DNA of 64,000 nt. Origin: Triops longicaudatus. Its lineage: Eukaryota > Arthropoda > Branchiopoda > Notostraca > Triopsidae. Where the stretch lies: positions 92,113-156,112 of the forward strand of contig JAGQDJ010000179.1 of NCBI GenBank assembly GCA_022885665.1. The letters run 5' to 3'. This document shows positions 62,605 through 64,000 of the stretch, one piece after another (the stretch's first letter is position 1; every line of letters starts with the position of its first letter). A model generated the notes under the pieces. That model ran no database searches and was not told where the DNA came from. It worked only from the letters and a program-made list of their open reading frames with translations. A program made the position numbers and the translations under genes.

Positions 62605-64000
62605 ACCCAGCGCTACAGCAACTGGTCGGCAAACGAGTTAAGTTAGTAATAGCGTTACTGGTACATAAGGTGTGGCATTTACTGACCTCTTCTAATATAA
62701 AATTCAAGTGCTTTTTCAAGGAAAAAGTTTGAATTTATCTTATTTTCACTGTTACAGCGCTGTAAATAAAAAATTATTTTATTTTATTCAATTTTATTTT
62801 GTACATCATTACTGCTTAACTTAAGATTTTGTACCTTAGTTTTTCTAAAACAGGTTGCAATGTTTTCTGCTAAACTGTGTCTTTAATTACAGGCGGTGCT
62901 AAGTATGTACCACAAGGTCCTAGTTTGATGGTATCACTGGATACAAAATACTTTTATACCATCCCAGCTATCACTGGTAAGAAAGCAAACACCCAGTATG
63001 AACAGAGAAACTAGTCTACGAAATGTCAGGTTTGATCCTGTCGATCATCGGGTGCATGGCACTTTGGCAGCTAGACTGCGCAGCCAAGCCGAAATTATGA
63101 GACGAATACGGCCTGGAGCAAACTATTGTGCTGCCCCAACGTATTGGGTGCAATAAGAATACTAAATCACAGCCCTTCTAGTGCTCCAATACCATCCAAG
63201 AAATGCGTGTTTTAAATTTCCAACTATGATTCGAGCGTTACAATACACGAAACGCACAATAAAACGATTGTTTTCTTTTTGCATTAAGAATTCTTTCAGT
63301 CAGAGCTAAGCTTTGTGTTGTTGCCTGTACAGGCCTCTTATGTGGCTAATGACACCTATTAGTATTACGTTATCACTTCCGGATAAGTTAACCCTTAAAG
63401 GACTAGTATAAAGCTTCGTTTTGTCTTGACATAAACGACTCAGAAGACAGGAAAAGGAGAACGATTGTTAGGGCAGCGACACGTTGACCGGACATTTTAC
63501 GTATTTGTCGGGCATTTGGACAGAAATTAGATACTGCACACACCTTTGTCGCACTGGCTAGTAGTCGGGTGTGAAAGGAGTCCGCTAACAAATACAAGCA
63601 AAAACTGGAGATCTATATATTGGCTTGCAGGAATTAAGGCTGCGGGGAAATGCTTTATTACTATGTTTGTCCCTTGAATATGCGGTAACGAGAATACCTA
63701 CAACCTCCGTAACCACTAATTTTTTACTTTTTGTGACTAGATGGATTCTTACTTCCGACCAAGTCCCTCTTTGGTGGCAGTTTTGTTCGGGCCAATTTGA
63801 AAGACGTAACGAAACGTGATGGAGGCGGAACTACGTGGTTGCCTATGTCGAAGTGTACTTTCTAAACGAAACCTACGTCGCAACTGGTGTAGCCGTATCT
63901 ACTCTATTGTCTCAAATTAGTACAAGCTACCAGGCTGAAGGAAGTTCGTCGTCCTCGGTAGCATCCATCTATTCTGCGCCTTTCACATACATCAACGCCT
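62605..64000. other. Right edge, no recognised gene
   Basis: No domain recognised. From 63820 to the window edge one plus-strand frame is open (VAYVEVYFLNETYVATGVAV in part), and it continues a frame upstream after a single TGA at 63817-63819. It may be part of an exon or a decayed gene continuing beyond the window. Confidence 0.25.

Noticed and set aside
1..64000. tRNA, rRNA, CRISPR arrays or bacterial-type operons
   Set aside because: I scanned for TTCGAATC-type T-loops, conserved rRNA words and regularly spaced exact repeats with unique spacers and found none. The genes are clearly spliced eukaryotic ones.

Overview
This is a stretch of nuclear DNA from an animal. Coding sequence is split into short exons by AT-rich GT-AG introns, many of them only 56-100 nt long. 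Gene content points to a protostome, most likely an arthropod: there is an Ihog/Boi-type Hedgehog co-receptor with four Ig and two FN3 domains, an SREK1-type SR protein, a thimet-oligopeptidase-type M3 metallopeptidase, a trypsin-fold protease and the nucleoporin NUP188. I cannot name the species. All exon models were built by hand from splice sites, reading phase and resemblance to known families. The total coding length is divisible by three in every spliced model, and the phases agree at every junction.

Layout: 1-7.2 kb has no recognised gene but holds a decayed ~150-bp tandem repeat and a cluster of CRE-like sites. 7.25-17.1 kb (+) is the ihog-like gene, 12 exons, 998 aa. 17.1-21.7 kb is intergenic with a GC-rich unexplained block. 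21.7-25.5 kb (-) is the M3 oligopeptidase, 10 exons. 25.5-29.5 kb is intergenic with a small hAT-like MITE. 29.5-34.4 kb (+) is SREK1-like, 11 coding exons including a 21-nt microexon. 37.6-38.9 kb (+) is a secreted trypsin-like protease, 5 exons. 39.0-52.9 kb (-) is NUP188, 23 exons, 1,624 aa, ending 104 bp from the protease stop codon in convergent orientation.

From 53 kb onward the window is dominated by mobile elements: a 1.5-kb hAT-like non-autonomous element with an assembly duplication around the only ambiguous base, an intact 608-642 aa pogo/CENP-B-like transposase ORF (-) whose catalytic triad appears destroyed, and an internally deleted LTR element. Small elements with pogo/Tigger-like ends also lie inside introns of ihog, SREK1 and NUP188.

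The host genes do not form a pathway: Hedgehog reception, peptide degradation, splicing, extracellular proteolysis and nuclear pore structure are simply neighbours. The most interesting item is the transposase-derived gene. Its fold and DNA-binding domains are intact over more than 600 codons, but it has D-N-Q in place of the catalytic D-D-D, which is the pattern expected of a domesticated transposase. No new multi-gene system was recognised.
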